Source of the DNA: Lytechinus variegatus
Taxonomy: Eukaryota; Echinodermata; Echinoidea; Temnopleuroida; Toxopneustidae
NCBI RefSeq assembly: GCF_018143015.1
Contig: NC_054744.1
Coordinates: 3,679,059-3,743,058 of the forward strand
Length of the DNA stretch: 64,000 nucleotides
Direction: 5' to 3'
Shown piece by piece: positions 44,865-56,619 of this stretch. The position numbers and the translations under genes are program-made. Every line of letters begins with the position of its first letter. Position 1 is the first letter of the stretch. The notes under the pieces were generated by a model, which was given only the letters and a program-made list of their open reading frames with translations, ran no database searches and was not told the origin of the DNA.

Positions 44865-45410
44865 TTAAAGGGATGGTCCAGGCTGAAGATATTTATACAT
44901 GTATCTCAATAAATAGAGTAAAATTCACAAAGCAAAATGCTGAAAATCTGAACAAAATCAGATAACAAATTACAAATACTCACTAGGTGGGCTGATGATG
45001 TCATATCCCCACTTGTTCTTTTGTACAGTATTATATGAAATTTAGTGGTTTATTCCAAATTCTTCTACCAAGAACTAAAACAACTGGATTGGCAAGTGAT
45101 TAAGTGCATTTAGTTATTTACTGCAGCTACTTACATGTATTTCATCATAATGGAGACACATCATATACACATAAAGTATGAAAAAATTAAACATTTATGG
45201 TTTCATGTAATAACATATAAAAGGAAAAGTGGGGATGTGACATCATCAGCCCACCTTATGAGTTTTCATGACAACTGTTTTCACAAAATATTGATAAACT
45301 TTATTTTGTTATTTTTTATCTGATTTTTATGAAATTTTCAGCATTTTGCTCTGTGAATTTTACTCTATTTATTAAGATATAAATATTTCCAGTCCAGACC
45401 ATCCCTTTAA
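44865..45410. mobile_element. TTAA-flanked foldback MITE, family C
   Basis: A 546-bp element between TTAA sites. The ends AAAGGGATGGTC match perfectly as inverted repeats over 12 bp. Inner complementary words include GGTGGGCTGATGATGTCATA near 44987 and TGACATCATCAGCCCACC near 45239. A third end type using TTAA targets in this window. Confidence 0.8.
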
Positions 45411-45654
45411 AACATCTAATTGGAAACTCTCTACAATTACCAACAACAAAACCAATTAGGCCTTCATGCTCGTGTACTCAAAACATGCAATAAACATGCA
45501 TGTTCCCATAATTCAGCTGATGTTGTGTACAGCACACTAATTATTTCCTTGCTAAAGGATTCCATAATGGCTATTCAAGGCACTTTGTGGGAGCTGGGGT
45601 CAGGATACGGTGACATTTCAGGTTGAGGGATATGTAAAGCTCTATTCCACTCCT

Positions 45655-45785
45655 GGGGCCCGTTGCAGAAAGAGTTGCAATCAAACGCAACTCTAAAAAC
45701 CCTGCGCAACCTGATTTTCAACCAATCAACAGCGCGCATTTCTGACTTGCAATTGATTTTTTGAACTCTTTCTGCAACAGGCCCC
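45655..45785. mobile_element. Small MITE, GGGGCCCGTTGCAGAAAGAGTT family, copy 1
   Basis: A 131-bp near-palindrome (GGGGCCCGTTGCAGAAAGAG ... CTCTTTCTGCAACAGGCCCC). A second copy lies at 60549-60694 inside a DNAI1 intron. Confidence 0.85.
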
Positions 45786-46902
45786 TGGACTCACTGTATG
45801 ATAAATTTTAACCATTGAAGAAAACAATTTTTACATGTAGGCCTACATGTATGTACTTTGCATTACCACACAAGGGCTATTTTTCTATCACAATGTAGAC
45901 TGGCTATGTACATCATGTACGTATCAGATACGTAATCTTGCAAAAAAAAGATATCCCATGCAATACATTTATTTGGTATTAGTGATAAAAAACTTCCTTT
46001 CACATACAATGTTTTCGGTTTGGGGACGGGCCGGGTATTCAACATCGTTTTGTGATGTTTTCAAACACTGATTTTAATCAAATCGGGGGGGGGGGCTTGA
46101 GGGGTTGACCTTTTAAATGTACAGGAATATTGTCCAGACTAAAATGCTGAAAGTACACAAAATATGCAGATACTGGGTTTTTTTAATTAAAAAAAAGATC
46201 TTGGAGTGACCAGAGTATAGCCTCCATTTGCAGCTACTATACACTGTAAACATGTAGGTCAAATAGCGTTTGGCACGTCTATCAGCAGCTCATAGCTGGA
46301 TAGTCCTCATGTTCGATAGATCCATTGAGATGATATCATGAACAGTGCTTAGCTATATCAGGTTACTTCAATTAGCACTCTTAATTACCAGGCACACCAT
46401 CATCAATCATACAGATCTATCCACACAAGCAGTTCAACTAATTACCACTCAAAAACATAAACTGGAGGCTGGTCAACACTATCTCAACTTAGTCTCAACC
46501 TACATTTAAAAGCATAATGAATTTCATACAGTACACTTTATATAATAACAATTGCTTGCACAGGAAACTTTGAAGGCCTACGGTTTTCAAGTACACACTG
46601 AAAAAGTCTGCTTTATCAATTTAAACACGATATGATGCAGTTTTACTACATCAGGAGAGAAATCAGCCATGGATACAGGATTTACAAGGATGGGGTGTGG
46701 CCACTTTTGCACTCCTTCGCGTTTACAATTTCGAGGAGCTCAATAAATCGCTCTCCTTATTTTTTGTGGAGCTCAAATCAATTCAATACATGTACATGTA
46801 TGATAAATTGTAGATTTTTCTTAACATCGTTACCTGTAATAGCTGAGTAGCTATTAATTAATCTGTGGTGAAACTAGGCCTGGGTCAATACGGTACGTTT
46901 AT
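45786..46902. other. Non-coding stretch
   Basis: Has a G run near 46085-46094. No gene, RNA gene or recognised repeat. Confidence 0.4.
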
Positions 46903-47310
46903 AAAAAATCGCGCTCCTAAAAAAAAAGAAAAAAAATTGCTGAAATTTCACATTTTACATCTTGTAATGGCAATCTATTTTCCATAATTCCTTGAAATTA
47001 TTTTGATTTAGTTGAAAACTATCAGAAAAATGAAGAATATGCACCTCTTTCCCGACTCTGATTTGACCTTACACTTGGTATATATTGTAGTCCCACATGT
47101 AGACTTCCATGGTGTTGCCATGAAAATCTACATATGGGACTACAATATTTACCGAGTTTAAATTCAAATATTAATATTCTTAATATTTCTGATAGTTTTC
47201 AAATAAATCAAAATAATTTCAAGGAATTATGGAAAATATATGGCCATTTCATGGAATTGAAGATGTAAAATGTATAATTTCAGCAATTTTTTTTTCAGGA
47301 GCGCGATTTT
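46903..47310. mobile_element. Long foldback with nested hairpin (about 400 bp)
   Basis: Arms of about 150 bp are near-complementary, from AATCGCGCTCCTAAAAAAA to TTTTTCAGGAGCGCGATTTT, including CCATAATTCCTTGAAATTAT / ATAATTTCAAGGAATTATGG. The loop holds a second hairpin, TATTGTAGTCCCACATGTAG / CTACATATGGGACTACAATA. A partial second end (AGGAGCGCCGGCGCAATCGCGCTCCT) follows at 47333-47359. Confidence 0.8.
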
Positions 47311-48236
47311 TGGTTCTCCTTATGTTTTTTTTTAGGAGCGCCGGCGCAATCGCGCTCCTAAAAAATGAAGGTCTGCTTTTGATTCAAACCTTTTTGACAT
47401 AATCAATTGAAGTTAAGTGGGCCTTTTATTTAGTCACCAAACATTTTGAAAAGCAAAAAAGGGGATTGCCTTTTCTTTCTTTTTCTATTTTTCATTCTTT
47501 TTTTATAATAAAAAAACACCAAAAGAATTGTCAAGTGTGACCCCCCCCCCCCCCCCCCCCGTATCTACATGGACTGCACCTATTAAGATCCAGGTAAAAA
47601 AAAATCAATTTGAGGGGCTACTTTTCACAACTAGATGTATATGTAATCATCATGTAATGGGTACATTTTGAATGAAGATTTTCCAGGGATCCTTTTTCGA
47701 GTTTCCAGGTCTCTTTTGAACATTTCGGGGGCAAATCGCCTAGCCCAGTTACATTTTTTATACCTTGCTAGGATCGCAATTGTCACAAAAGAAAATTGTA
47801 GACATCAATGTCACTTCACAAACTACTATTGCTTCTTAATTTGAAATCATATATGAAATGGGAAGTTGGGTCCCTGTATTGGCAGAGCTCAAAATGAGGA
47901 AGACCCTTTGAAAAATTATGATTGCAATTATTGATCAAATAGTGCTATCCACTTCCCATCAGAGCCCAATAAACATGTACATGTAATAATGCTGCTGTAG
48001 AGTAAATAGTAAAATGAGCTCAACACAAGCCAAGAAAGCACTTGAGTGACTACGCTCAAATCAAAATTGTCAATTGAGGTGTGTAATATACACTAATGAG
48101 CATTCTAAGGTTAAACACAGAATCATAAATGTGGTAGGTGCTGCTATTTTGGGTATTTTTTTGGGGGGGTTGCACAAAACCTTTCAACAAAAGTGGCACA
48201 ATTTTGGAATAATACAAGTAGGCTTACTTTAACTTA
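47311..48236. other. Non-coding stretch with poly-C run
   Basis: A run of about 22 C occurs near 47540-47561, a likely assembly trouble spot. No gene seen. Confidence 0.5.
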
Positions 48237-48382
48237 GGGGAGCGTTTCATGAAACGACTTGTCAGACTTTTCATCTGACAAGCCCCATTTTATCCGACAG
48301 TTGCCATAGGAACTGTGCTTCTCAGCCAATCAAAATCAAGGAAAATGTCAGATCTGACTGGAAATGTTGATGAAACGCTCCC
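48237..48382. mobile_element. Small MITE, GGGAGCGTTTCATGAAA family, copy 1
   Basis: A 146-bp element with GGGGAGCGTTTCATGAAACG and TGATGAAACGCTCCC ends. Inside are CATCTGACAAGCCCCATTTT and CTCAGCCAATCAAAATCA. The second copy is 48823-48981. Confidence 0.85.
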
Positions 48383-48822
48383 TTTATTTTCACAACTTCA
48401 ATCAATATGACTTAAAATATTAATGTAAAATTTATTGTGCAATAATTACAAACCAAAAACAATCCAATACATCTAAGTTTTAAAAACGGCAAGATAATTT
48501 TACAAGAAACCGACTATGAACCAATCATTGGTACAATGTCATTCAAAATAATGTAACCGCTTTGATCAGTACATATGGTATTGGTCAATATGTTGTTACT
48601 GCTACAGTGAGGTTCATGGACTTCATAGAATACATTACATTACAAACACAACCTTTAAATGGATGGATACTTTTTTTTCTTTGGTTGATTTTTCTTTCTT
48701 TTTTTTGAGTTCAAAGTCCAAATTCAATGATAACAAAAGCATGGATGGCAAAAACAAGTGAAAATACTAGGCAGTATACGTATGTACATTATTACATGTA
48801 CAACGAGAGCACACAGAGTCCT

Positions 48823-48981
48823 GGGGGGCGTTTCATGAAAGGACTTGTCGGACGTTTTATCCGACAAGTCCCATTTTATCTGACAGTTACCATAGGAACA
48901 GTGCCTCTCAGCCAATCAAAATCATGGAAAGATGTCAGATCTGACAACTTGTCGGATGAAAATATTGATGAAACGCTCCCC
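48823..48981. mobile_element. Small MITE, GGGAGCGTTTCATGAAA family, copy 2
   Basis: A 159-bp copy in the same orientation, 440 bp from copy 1, with extended internal hairpins of TTGTCGGA/TCCGACAA words. Confidence 0.85.
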
Positions 48982-49735
48982 AGAATTCATGAATGTACAT
49001 GTAAATATAATCAAGACACAAGTAATACTTTGCAGCAAGTCAACGGGCATCTGTAGGAATTATGATCCAGACTTTTTTTTGCGGGAAGGAATCTTGTTGA
49101 CATTTGATAGTTTCTCAGTATCATCAATGCCTAAATTGATCTACACAATTGTGCAATTGATAGTATCCTCATGCCAACATACACTATATATGCATGTAAA
49201 ATCAAAGTACAGGTACAGAGTATGCAACACTTCCCATTGTGAGAATCCCATTGTTACACTTTTTGAGTTAAGAGTAGACTGTCCACTCATGCATCCAACA
49301 ACCTTTTTGTGTTTCATGGGATAGTCCTATATATATGTACATGTAGCTTAATAAAGACCTACTACAGTGTACAAAACATTACACATTGTAGAATGGAGTG
49401 ACAAATCCACATTTGTACATTAAATCCATTCTGGTGTGAGTAAATGTCACATACTGTACATGTACACAGAGAGTGAAGGACCTATCAAAAGAGGCTTCCT
49501 TGAATCGTACCAATGAGCAGTGGAAGAAAATCAATTATATTGATCTAATTACAGTGCCCATATTGTCAGGTTTAAAAGGGTATTAGGAAACAGTAGACCA
49601 AAACTGTCTGGTCTCCAAATAGTTCAAAATATTGTTTTTCAGATGGAGTTGAATAGTAAATACAAAACATACAAAACTTTTTTACATTCATGCTATTTTA
49701 ATAACAAACTACAGTGAATTACATTACATGTATTA
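48982..49735. other. Non-coding stretch
   Basis: No gene recognised. A 130-codon plus-strand frame at 48932-49324 starts inside the MITE and has no recognisable domain. Confidence 0.4.
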
Positions 49736-49813
49736 ATGAAGTAGTAGTAGTACTAGTAGTAATATTATTATAAGTAGTAGTACATGTAGTTTTGCTGTAG
49801 AAGTAGGGTAGTG

Positions 49814-49853
<40 letters not shown>

Positions 49854-49866
49854 CAGTAGCAGTAGC

Positions 49867-49898
<32 letters not shown>

Positions 49899-50027
49899 GT
49901 AGCAGGGGTAGTAGTAGTAGTCGTAGTAGTAGTAGTAGTAGTAGTAGAAGCAGTAGTAGTAGTAGTAGTAGTACATGTAGTAGTAGTAGTAGTAGAAGTA
50001 GTAGCAGCAGTAGCAGTAGCAGTAGTG

Positions 50028-50058
<31 letters not shown>

Positions 50059-50068
50059 CAGTAGCAGC

Positions 50069-50124
<56 letters not shown>

Positions 50125-50152
50125 GGGTAGTAGTAGTCAGCAGCAGCAGTCA
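49736..50152. repeat. Compound (TAG)n/(CAG)n microsatellite, about 415 bp
   Basis: Nearly pure trinucleotide tract, mostly TAG/GTA on the plus strand with blocks of CAG (about 50060-50115) and interruptions such as GTACATGTAG and GGTAGCAGGGG. Because TAG falls out of frame, long open frames appear on both strands (poly-Ser/Val and poly-Tyr/Cys/Leu). These are artefacts of the repeat. Confidence 0.95.
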
Positions 50153-53100
50153 GCAACAGAATCAGCTTTAATAATATTAGCCATATTACAGAATATGAAA
50201 CTGTACTCACACCAATATTCACTAGAAACCCTACAGTGAGTGATAGAAGGATCGTGGACATCCAAATTTAAGGGCCTAATAATCCAATTGACAAAATTTT
50301 CTATAGATCAATAATTCACAGAATTTGTTGGCGAAAAATCACTGACAGTGACAAGATACTTTATGAGGCTATGATTTCTTTCTCATATTAAAAACAGTCC
50401 TCTTCTTCACACAGGCTGACTGACCACTTTTACATAATTCTCTTTTCGCATGACCTGCATAACATATTCTTCAACAAATTTACAACACATACTGTACAAT
50501 GAATTATTTGAACTTTGAACCTTTTTACATCAGTTTTTTATTCTTAAAATTGACAACAGACAATTGCCTTTGTACCAATCTGTTTTTATTTTGTAAAGTA
50601 ACAACATGTTTGTAAAATAACCTTTTCCATTGCATTTTAATTTTTCTATTTTAATTAGACATTTATAATTTAGACTGGTAAGAAACTATCAATTCCTGTA
50701 AAAAAAAATGCTTTGAAGTGTCTACATGTACATGTATCTGAGTATCTCACTGATATTTTAGAGTGATTATGAAATTATGAAAGTATACAATGTAGATGGT
50801 GCCCAATATAATTTCTGAGCACAAAAAAAAAGAAATTCAGATTCAATAGATTAATTCCATTTAAATTCCACAAAACTTAAACTTTCTTTAAAGTAGTATT
50901 GTTTCTGTTCTTAAGAGTTTCAAAGAGTGCGGATAATCTTATCTTAAATTTGCAAGATATTACTGGTTAATATGCCATGTATGTTCATTCTACATACAAT
51001 TCAAGGGCCGATTGCACGAAAGAGTCTTGCAAGGACTGTCTTTCGTGTATAAATTATCTGCAAACATATTTTATTCGTCCATTAAAGTAAACAAATATTT
51101 ACATGTATTTATAAAATGATGCGATGCAGCATGAAATAGTATAAAAATTTATTTAAAAGCTAGCTAGCTAGCTACATGTAAATCTTTTATTGTTTATCAT
51201 GAATTTCAGAAATATCCAGCATATAGCGTATCATAAAAGATGGGCAACACCACACATTCAATGAACAAGGTTGTAGTACATGTACCTTGTTCTCTGTTGG
51301 TATTCCCTGTGTGGGGAAATAATGTTGGCAACAATGGCTTATTTTCTCTCGTTTTGGGGGGTCAAATGCTTGATATTTTTTACACTGTCAGTTTCCGTAT
51401 CTATTCATAATGTTCTTATCCTAAATTTAAGTCTTTAATTATTTTTTTCTAAATTAAAGATAGAGATTGAAAACTGACAATTTTCTTTAACTTTTATTTT
51501 TCACCAATAGAGGGAGTGCACAAAATATGCCAAAAATTGAAAAATTTTAGCGCTCCAGTGAACACAAAATTGATCCCTATCTAATACTAGATTGCAACTG
51601 TATGAAAATTAGTATTTTTGATACAAAAGTGGGATATTAATTAATTTTTAAAAGGTGTGTTGCATGTTGTACACTGCATGTAGATCCCCCACAGGCAGGG
51701 TGGTAGCAGTGAACAAGCAAGAAAGACGGTCATTACGTCCAGGGGTTTTGAAATTCTAAAAAACGACCACACTGACAGTTACCAGTGCAGTAGTACTACA
51801 ACTAGTATTTGTCCTTGCTCTTGCTCTTTAAACAGGATAATTAGGGAAATTATGCTCTTTCATAACAACATATTGGAAAAAACACAACAACGTACAAAAC
51901 AATTCACTGAGATAGTGCAAAAGTTTTACAAAAGTTATTAAAAAAAACTTTTTGACTTGTCTTTGTTCAAGTTTGACTTGTCTTTTTAAATAATGTCCAC
52001 AATCAAATCAACAGGGCTGTTGTCTATAACTTAAGAAAGAAATTAACCGGGGATCTTATCTTTCATTTTTTAAACAAACAAAAATGGTCATGCTGATAGA
52101 CAGATCTTACACTGATTGATCACAACTTTCGAGGTGTTGCTGTCATTCAAGTCAAAGGCAAAGCATTGTCATTAGCTCGTCGTTAAGCATACGGTAATTT
52201 GAACATGTGGGACTGATTCGGATCCGCAGCAGCGCAAAAAAGTGGATGGACTTACCGTTCTCAAAAACTAAATGGAATCTTGAAAGCCAGATAAATGTTC
52301 ATTCACATCATCTCTGTCAATCCATGCATGATAATATGTAGAAAGTTGAAGAAAGGGATTTCAAAATCCAAATTTAGAAGTTCCGTTCCTAGTTTGACCC
52401 TGGCCTGGAGAAGTGGAAGTTACTTCGAACAGAACATCCACACAGCTAGCAGCATAATGATAGCTAGCGACCAATAAGGTGACTATGTACTATGTCTATG
52501 TGACGGAACATAATTTTTTTTGGGGGGGAACTCACTTTAGTAAAAATAAAACAAATAATGTGTCATATCAGCATTTTTTCAATTCAATTTATTTTATTTC
52601 GTTTTCAACAGAACAAAGTCATGTGGTCAAAATAGTCACAATGAACTTATACAGACAAAATAAATTGGGGCATGTACAGTATATGATATTTATCTATAAA
52701 TAAAAGTAAAACAAAACAGAGTATTATATATATCATATTTTTAAAGCAAAATATCATAACCATTTTGAAATAAAATTCTGAGAAAATGGAGGGATCCACT
52801 AAGCAGAGCTAGTATTGTGTGGGCCCCTCATTCTGAACATGTAGTCAATTACTGACAACTGGGATTCGCAATTGTTGGTTCATAATACTTCACGGTGATT
52901 CTGTTGCGTGTTTTGGCTCTAAATTAATATTGTCAATTCGTAGAGCACCTCAACTTCTTCTTTTGTTGCTATACTATTTTTGCAACCAATTACAGGTTAA
53001 TTAAAGCAAAGTAATTTTTACTTGTTGATGTAAGATGCCTTTGTAGTAGGTCCATGAAGAAACACACCAAAAATCAATTGCAAATTTGCAATAAAATGCA

Positions 53101-53508
53101 TAACTTTCAACTTACTTTGGGACCTAAAATTGACTTGCGATCAATCGCAAGTTTCTTGCAACACCTGTAGCCCCTCAACTTCTTGTTATAAGAAGTTTTG
53201 AGGGGCTCGATAAATTGTACAATTTGTTCTAAAGTCCTTCAAGAAACTATTTACGGTTTGACCAAGTAATATACAATCTCAAATCAGCATCTTAAGAGTC
53301 AATGAAAGCATCACTTTGATTTGAACAAAATAGGGATTTGAGGGGTATCAGCCGACCTCCCCCCCCACACACACACACACCAGCACCATCCACATTGCAC
53401 ACAATAAAGGGGAGAAATTCGAAAGTTCAAGTCCAGAATGCTGATCCTGGGCTCAGGGGGGCACAGTGCCCCTTTTTCCCAAGAAAAAAACATATCCCCT
53501 CCTCCACT
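50153..53508. other. Long non-coding stretch
   Basis: No gene identified. About 51005-51050 (GGGCCGATTGCACGAAAGAG) and 53100-53170 (TTGCGATCAATCGCAAG, TTGCAACACC) look like remnants of the GGGCCC-type small MITEs. On the minus strand a perfect donor GTAAGT lies at about 52253 but the frames before it close quickly, so at most it ends a non-coding exon. A GCTAGCTAGCTAGC run lies at 51161-51174. Confidence 0.4.
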
Positions 53509-53724
53509 TTGGCGGATCCAGGGGTGTACAGCCGGCCCGTGCCCCCACCCCTTTAAGAGGCACCACAATTAAAATTTGTAATGTAAAAATGCAATTAAAA
53601 CAGAAGTGTGCCCCCCTCCCCCCTCTTTCGAAAGTGAAGTTTTTTTTTCGGGGGGGGTTGTCAATTTTCTGCTCGGTAAAATGTGCCCCCCCCCCTTTTG
53701 AAAAATCCTGGATCCGCCCCTGCC
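53509..53724. mobile_element. MITE with GGCGGATCCAGG ends
   Basis: About 216 bp bounded by GGCGGATCCAGGGGTG and AATCCTGGATCCGCC. The interior holds a CCGGCCCGTGCCCCC block and C/G runs. Related ends occur at 57279-57424 (GGGCGGATCCGTG). Confidence 0.7.
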
Positions 53725-55327
53725 CTCCCCTTCCCAATTCAAACGTGTTCAGTGCCCATTTTATCTAAGAAGAACCAAATTTCTCCCCCCCCCTCCCTCG
53801 CGGAGCGCGAAGTTTTGATATCTCATCACATTCAAATCAAAAGGTGTCTCTTGTGTCTCTAGTATCCGTATCAACTCGAATATTGACTTGCTGTGTTTCT
53901 AAGAAAATAGTTTTTTAAGAAATTACGAGCGCCAAAAAATTGGAGAAGATTGAAGAATTTGAAATAATTGCTCTTACCGCGCGAAGCGCGGAAGCTTAAA
54001 ACTTATTATGAAAACTAGAGAATCGAAATGATAGGCCTATAATTGTGACTACCGTGGTCACATCAGATTTGATTGTAAAATAAAGTTTATCCACATTAAT
54101 TTGTGTCAACTCAAGTCGCAAAACAGAGTAAAAGACGGGTAAATAAAGAAAGAAATTAGGCCCTATTCCTTCCTGCGAATGGCGTTGGAGCTCTGAATTT
54201 TAGAAATTTCTCGGAAACTTTAACCTGTTTTAATTTTGATATTTCTTAGATTATATATAACTCGATTAAGAAGAAAAAGAGCTCGAAATGTGAAAGGGGT
54301 AATGCAAGCTAGAAGAGGGACTTTTCCTTTCCCAGCAAGCTCGCGAAGTACGGAAACCTCTGTGATTTATTTTGGAAGATAAAAAATTGTGTAATTTCGC
54401 TCATATTAAGCGCTTCCTTTTGTTTAAGAAACTTCGGTGATAATCAAAATGTCAAATAATGTCAAAACAAGACAGCAGATGGATGTGCAGCGATAAGAAT
54501 GAAGTTTAGTATCGTACTACTTTTGCATTTAGCACGGCACGAATTTAATGCCTCCCCCTTTGAGCAGATGTTTTGCCAAAAATTACTTGCTGAAAATTAA
54601 GCGGAAAAATATAGCATATTTGGGGATTCGGGGAGTGATGGTAATCACTAGCGTACCTACGGGCGGGGCAGAGGGGGCAGTCTGCCCCCGAGTCACAGCT
54701 CATGCAAATGACATATCCCTGCCCCCTGACGAGCTTGCAGACCCTTTTTTTGTCAAATTTCTTTCTGGTGCGATTGAAGACAATTTTTTTGCTTGTCACA
54801 TTTTTTTCTGATACGATTTAAGACTTTTTTTTTTGCTTGTCAAATTTTTCGACCGGTTTGCCACCCCTGTGAAAAATCCTAGGTACGCCACTGATGGTAA
54901 TGTTTACCCGCTCCGAACAGAAGAGCCAAAATTTTGTGTCAATTCAATATGAAAATAAAATACTTTTCCACTCTGTACATCCATGAATATTTTATAACTT
55001 CTGGCAAGAATAAACGATTCCCACAGTCGGGAAGGGTAAAAACGGAGTAAAAAAAAAAGGTGTGGGAAACAAAAGGGAATGGCAAAATTCGTACTTTTCC
55101 CGCACGGAGCGCGGAAGCAAAATTTTGTATGAAGAGATCCAGAGATCGAAGAACGATCTCGTTTAGGTTTTTATTCTTTTGACCGAAAAAGAAGGAAAAA
55201 ATAACAAAGGTATACCTTTCTTCCCTTTCCTTCTTTCGCTTTTTCTTTTCCTCCTTTTCCCCTTCTTTTTTTTTTTGGGGGGGGGGGCGACCGCCCCCAC
55301 CCCCCCTGGCTACGCGCCTGCTATAAC
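53725..55327. other. Degenerate repeat region with recurrent CGCGAAGCGCGGAAG words
   Basis: Variants of CGCGAAGCGCGGAAGC occur near 53797, 53978, 54339 and 55099. Each is followed by an AAAATTTTGTATGAAGAGA-like phrase, suggesting an old long-period repeat or one decayed large element. The MITE 54650-54893 is inserted in it. No gene recognised. A T run then G run lies at 55266-55288. Confidence 0.45.
54650..54893. mobile_element. MITE with AGCGTACCTA ends
   Basis: About 244 bp, from CTAGCGTACCTACGGGCGG to AATCCTAGGTACGCCACTG. The interior has GGGGGCAGTCTGCCCCC. Confidence 0.65.
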
Positions 55328-55513
55328 TGCTATAACTGGGCGTTGAGGCCTGCTATAACTGGGCGTTGTGGCGTGCGCCTGTAATCCAAGCTGTGGGGAA
55401 GTTACAAATTGATGCAGAGGTTCGAGGTTCGAGCCCTGGTCACGTCTTTCGGATGGTGACGTTAAAGGTCGGTCCCAGACGTAAATAATCATATCTGATT
55501 GATACACTTTTTT
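55328..55513 (+). mobile_element. SINE with a 7SL (SRP Alu-domain)-like head
   Basis: The segment 55358-55402 reads ACTGGGCGTTGTGGCGTGCG followed by CCTGTAATCCAAGCTGTGGG. It follows the 5' Alu domain of 7SL RNA, including both conserved loop words (GGGCG and TGTAATCC). A B-box-like GAGGTTCGAGCCC follows at 55424-55436. The 3' part (GTGACGTTAAAGGTCGGTCC) looks LINE-tail derived, and the unit ends in a T run near 55508. The first 19 bases are partly duplicated just upstream (55328-55346). It could alternatively be a tRNA SINE with chance 7SL resemblance. Confidence 0.5.
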
Positions 55514-55799
55514 TTCCATACTGTTTTATTCTGATTCCATGAACAAAATATATAACATTTCAAAACACATAATATAATATTTTACATTTCATAATTTGAC
55601 TTTTTTCACTAACTTAATACAAACATAAATCATAACTTAAAGGAGAAACAATGAAATCAGTTATTAAAAAAAAGGGATACACGTTTGACAAAACTCAAAT
55701 ACACACACACACACATAATCTCTCTTCTATGTGTTCTTCTTCGCTAAGGTCGGAGATCAAATAAGAAGGGCCACAAGCTTGAAAATTTTGTTGACGTAG

Positions 55800-56081
55800 A
55801 TGACGCTCTTTAATATTGATCGAAGTCCACCTAAAGTCATATTATCATGTACGCTACATCTCGAGGAAACAACTGAAAACGATAAATATCTCAATTATAT
55901 CATTTTGGTAATCTACTATTTAATATATCAAGGAAGGTGGAGGGGTAAACCACCAACTAATGAAGAGATAAGTGAAATGTTACTTATAAGCAAAGAAGAA
56001 GAAAAGAAAATTGCAATAGAGCGAAATACGTTAACGCGCCACTATAAAAATGTCTTGAAAGTTTTTTTTAAAGCAAAATAA
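55800..56081 (+). pseudogene. Truncated LINE ORF2 C-terminus (L1/Tx1-like)
   Basis: A 93-codon frame ending in TAA. Its text, YLNYIILVIYYLIYQGRWRG followed by a proline, a helix of E/K residues and a final HYKNVLKVF, has the layout of the C-terminal tail of L1/Tx1-type ORF2 proteins, after the RT domain. There is no RT motif upstream, so this would be a 5'-truncated copy. The downstream AT/T-rich part to about 56390 would be its 3' UTR, followed by the microsatellite. Family assignment is by eye. Confidence 0.4.
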
Positions 56082-56395
56082 AAAGGATGAGGAAGGGAGG
56101 AGGGGGTCCCTCGTCTGGCAGCGCCGATTGAGTCGATCAATCACTGCCATTGTGAACTGCCATCTGTCTTGTCTGTTTATTGGTTCTTTCTTCTTCTTGT
56201 TGTTTAGTATTTTTGTGTTTTTGTTTCTGTCTTTTGTTTGTTTTTATTTCGCTCGCTCTTGCTCTCTCTCTTTTGGTATTTTTCCCTGTATATTTCTCTT
56301 GCTGTTGTCTGGTGTGTTACTAGTAGTTTGATTAGCGTATCGGTGTCTTGATTAAGCAGGGAGGGGGGGGGACTCATGGGGCTGAAGAATGCATA

Positions 56396-56619
56396 GTCAT
56401 TAATTAATTAATTCATTCATTCATTCATTCATTCACTCACTCACTCATTCACTCACTCACTCATTCATTCATTCATTAATTCACTCATCCATCCATCCAT
56501 CCATCCATCCATCCATGAATCCACCCATCCATCCATCCATCTATTCATTCATTCATTCATTCATTCATTCACTCACTCACTCACTCACTCACTCACTCAT
56601 TCATTCATTCATTCAGTTT
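56396..56619. repeat. Tetranucleotide microsatellite (ATTC/ACTC/ATCC)n
   Basis: Blocks of CATT, CACT and CATC units, starting with an ATTAATTAATTAATTC run. About 224 bp. It may have grown from the tail of the preceding LINE copy. Confidence 0.9.

Noticed and set aside
49719..50261. Long open frames on both strands encoding poly-Tyr/Cys/Leu and poly-Ser/Val
   Set aside because: They are direct readings of a trinucleotide microsatellite in which stops fall out of frame.
52240..52320. Minus-strand exon ending at a perfect GTAAGT donor
   Set aside because: All frames close within about 45 nt upstream; at most a non-coding exon, with no other support.
53311..53768. Overlapping open frames of 72-100 codons on both strands
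   Set aside because: They run through C/G homopolymers and a MITE; composition is that of the repeat.
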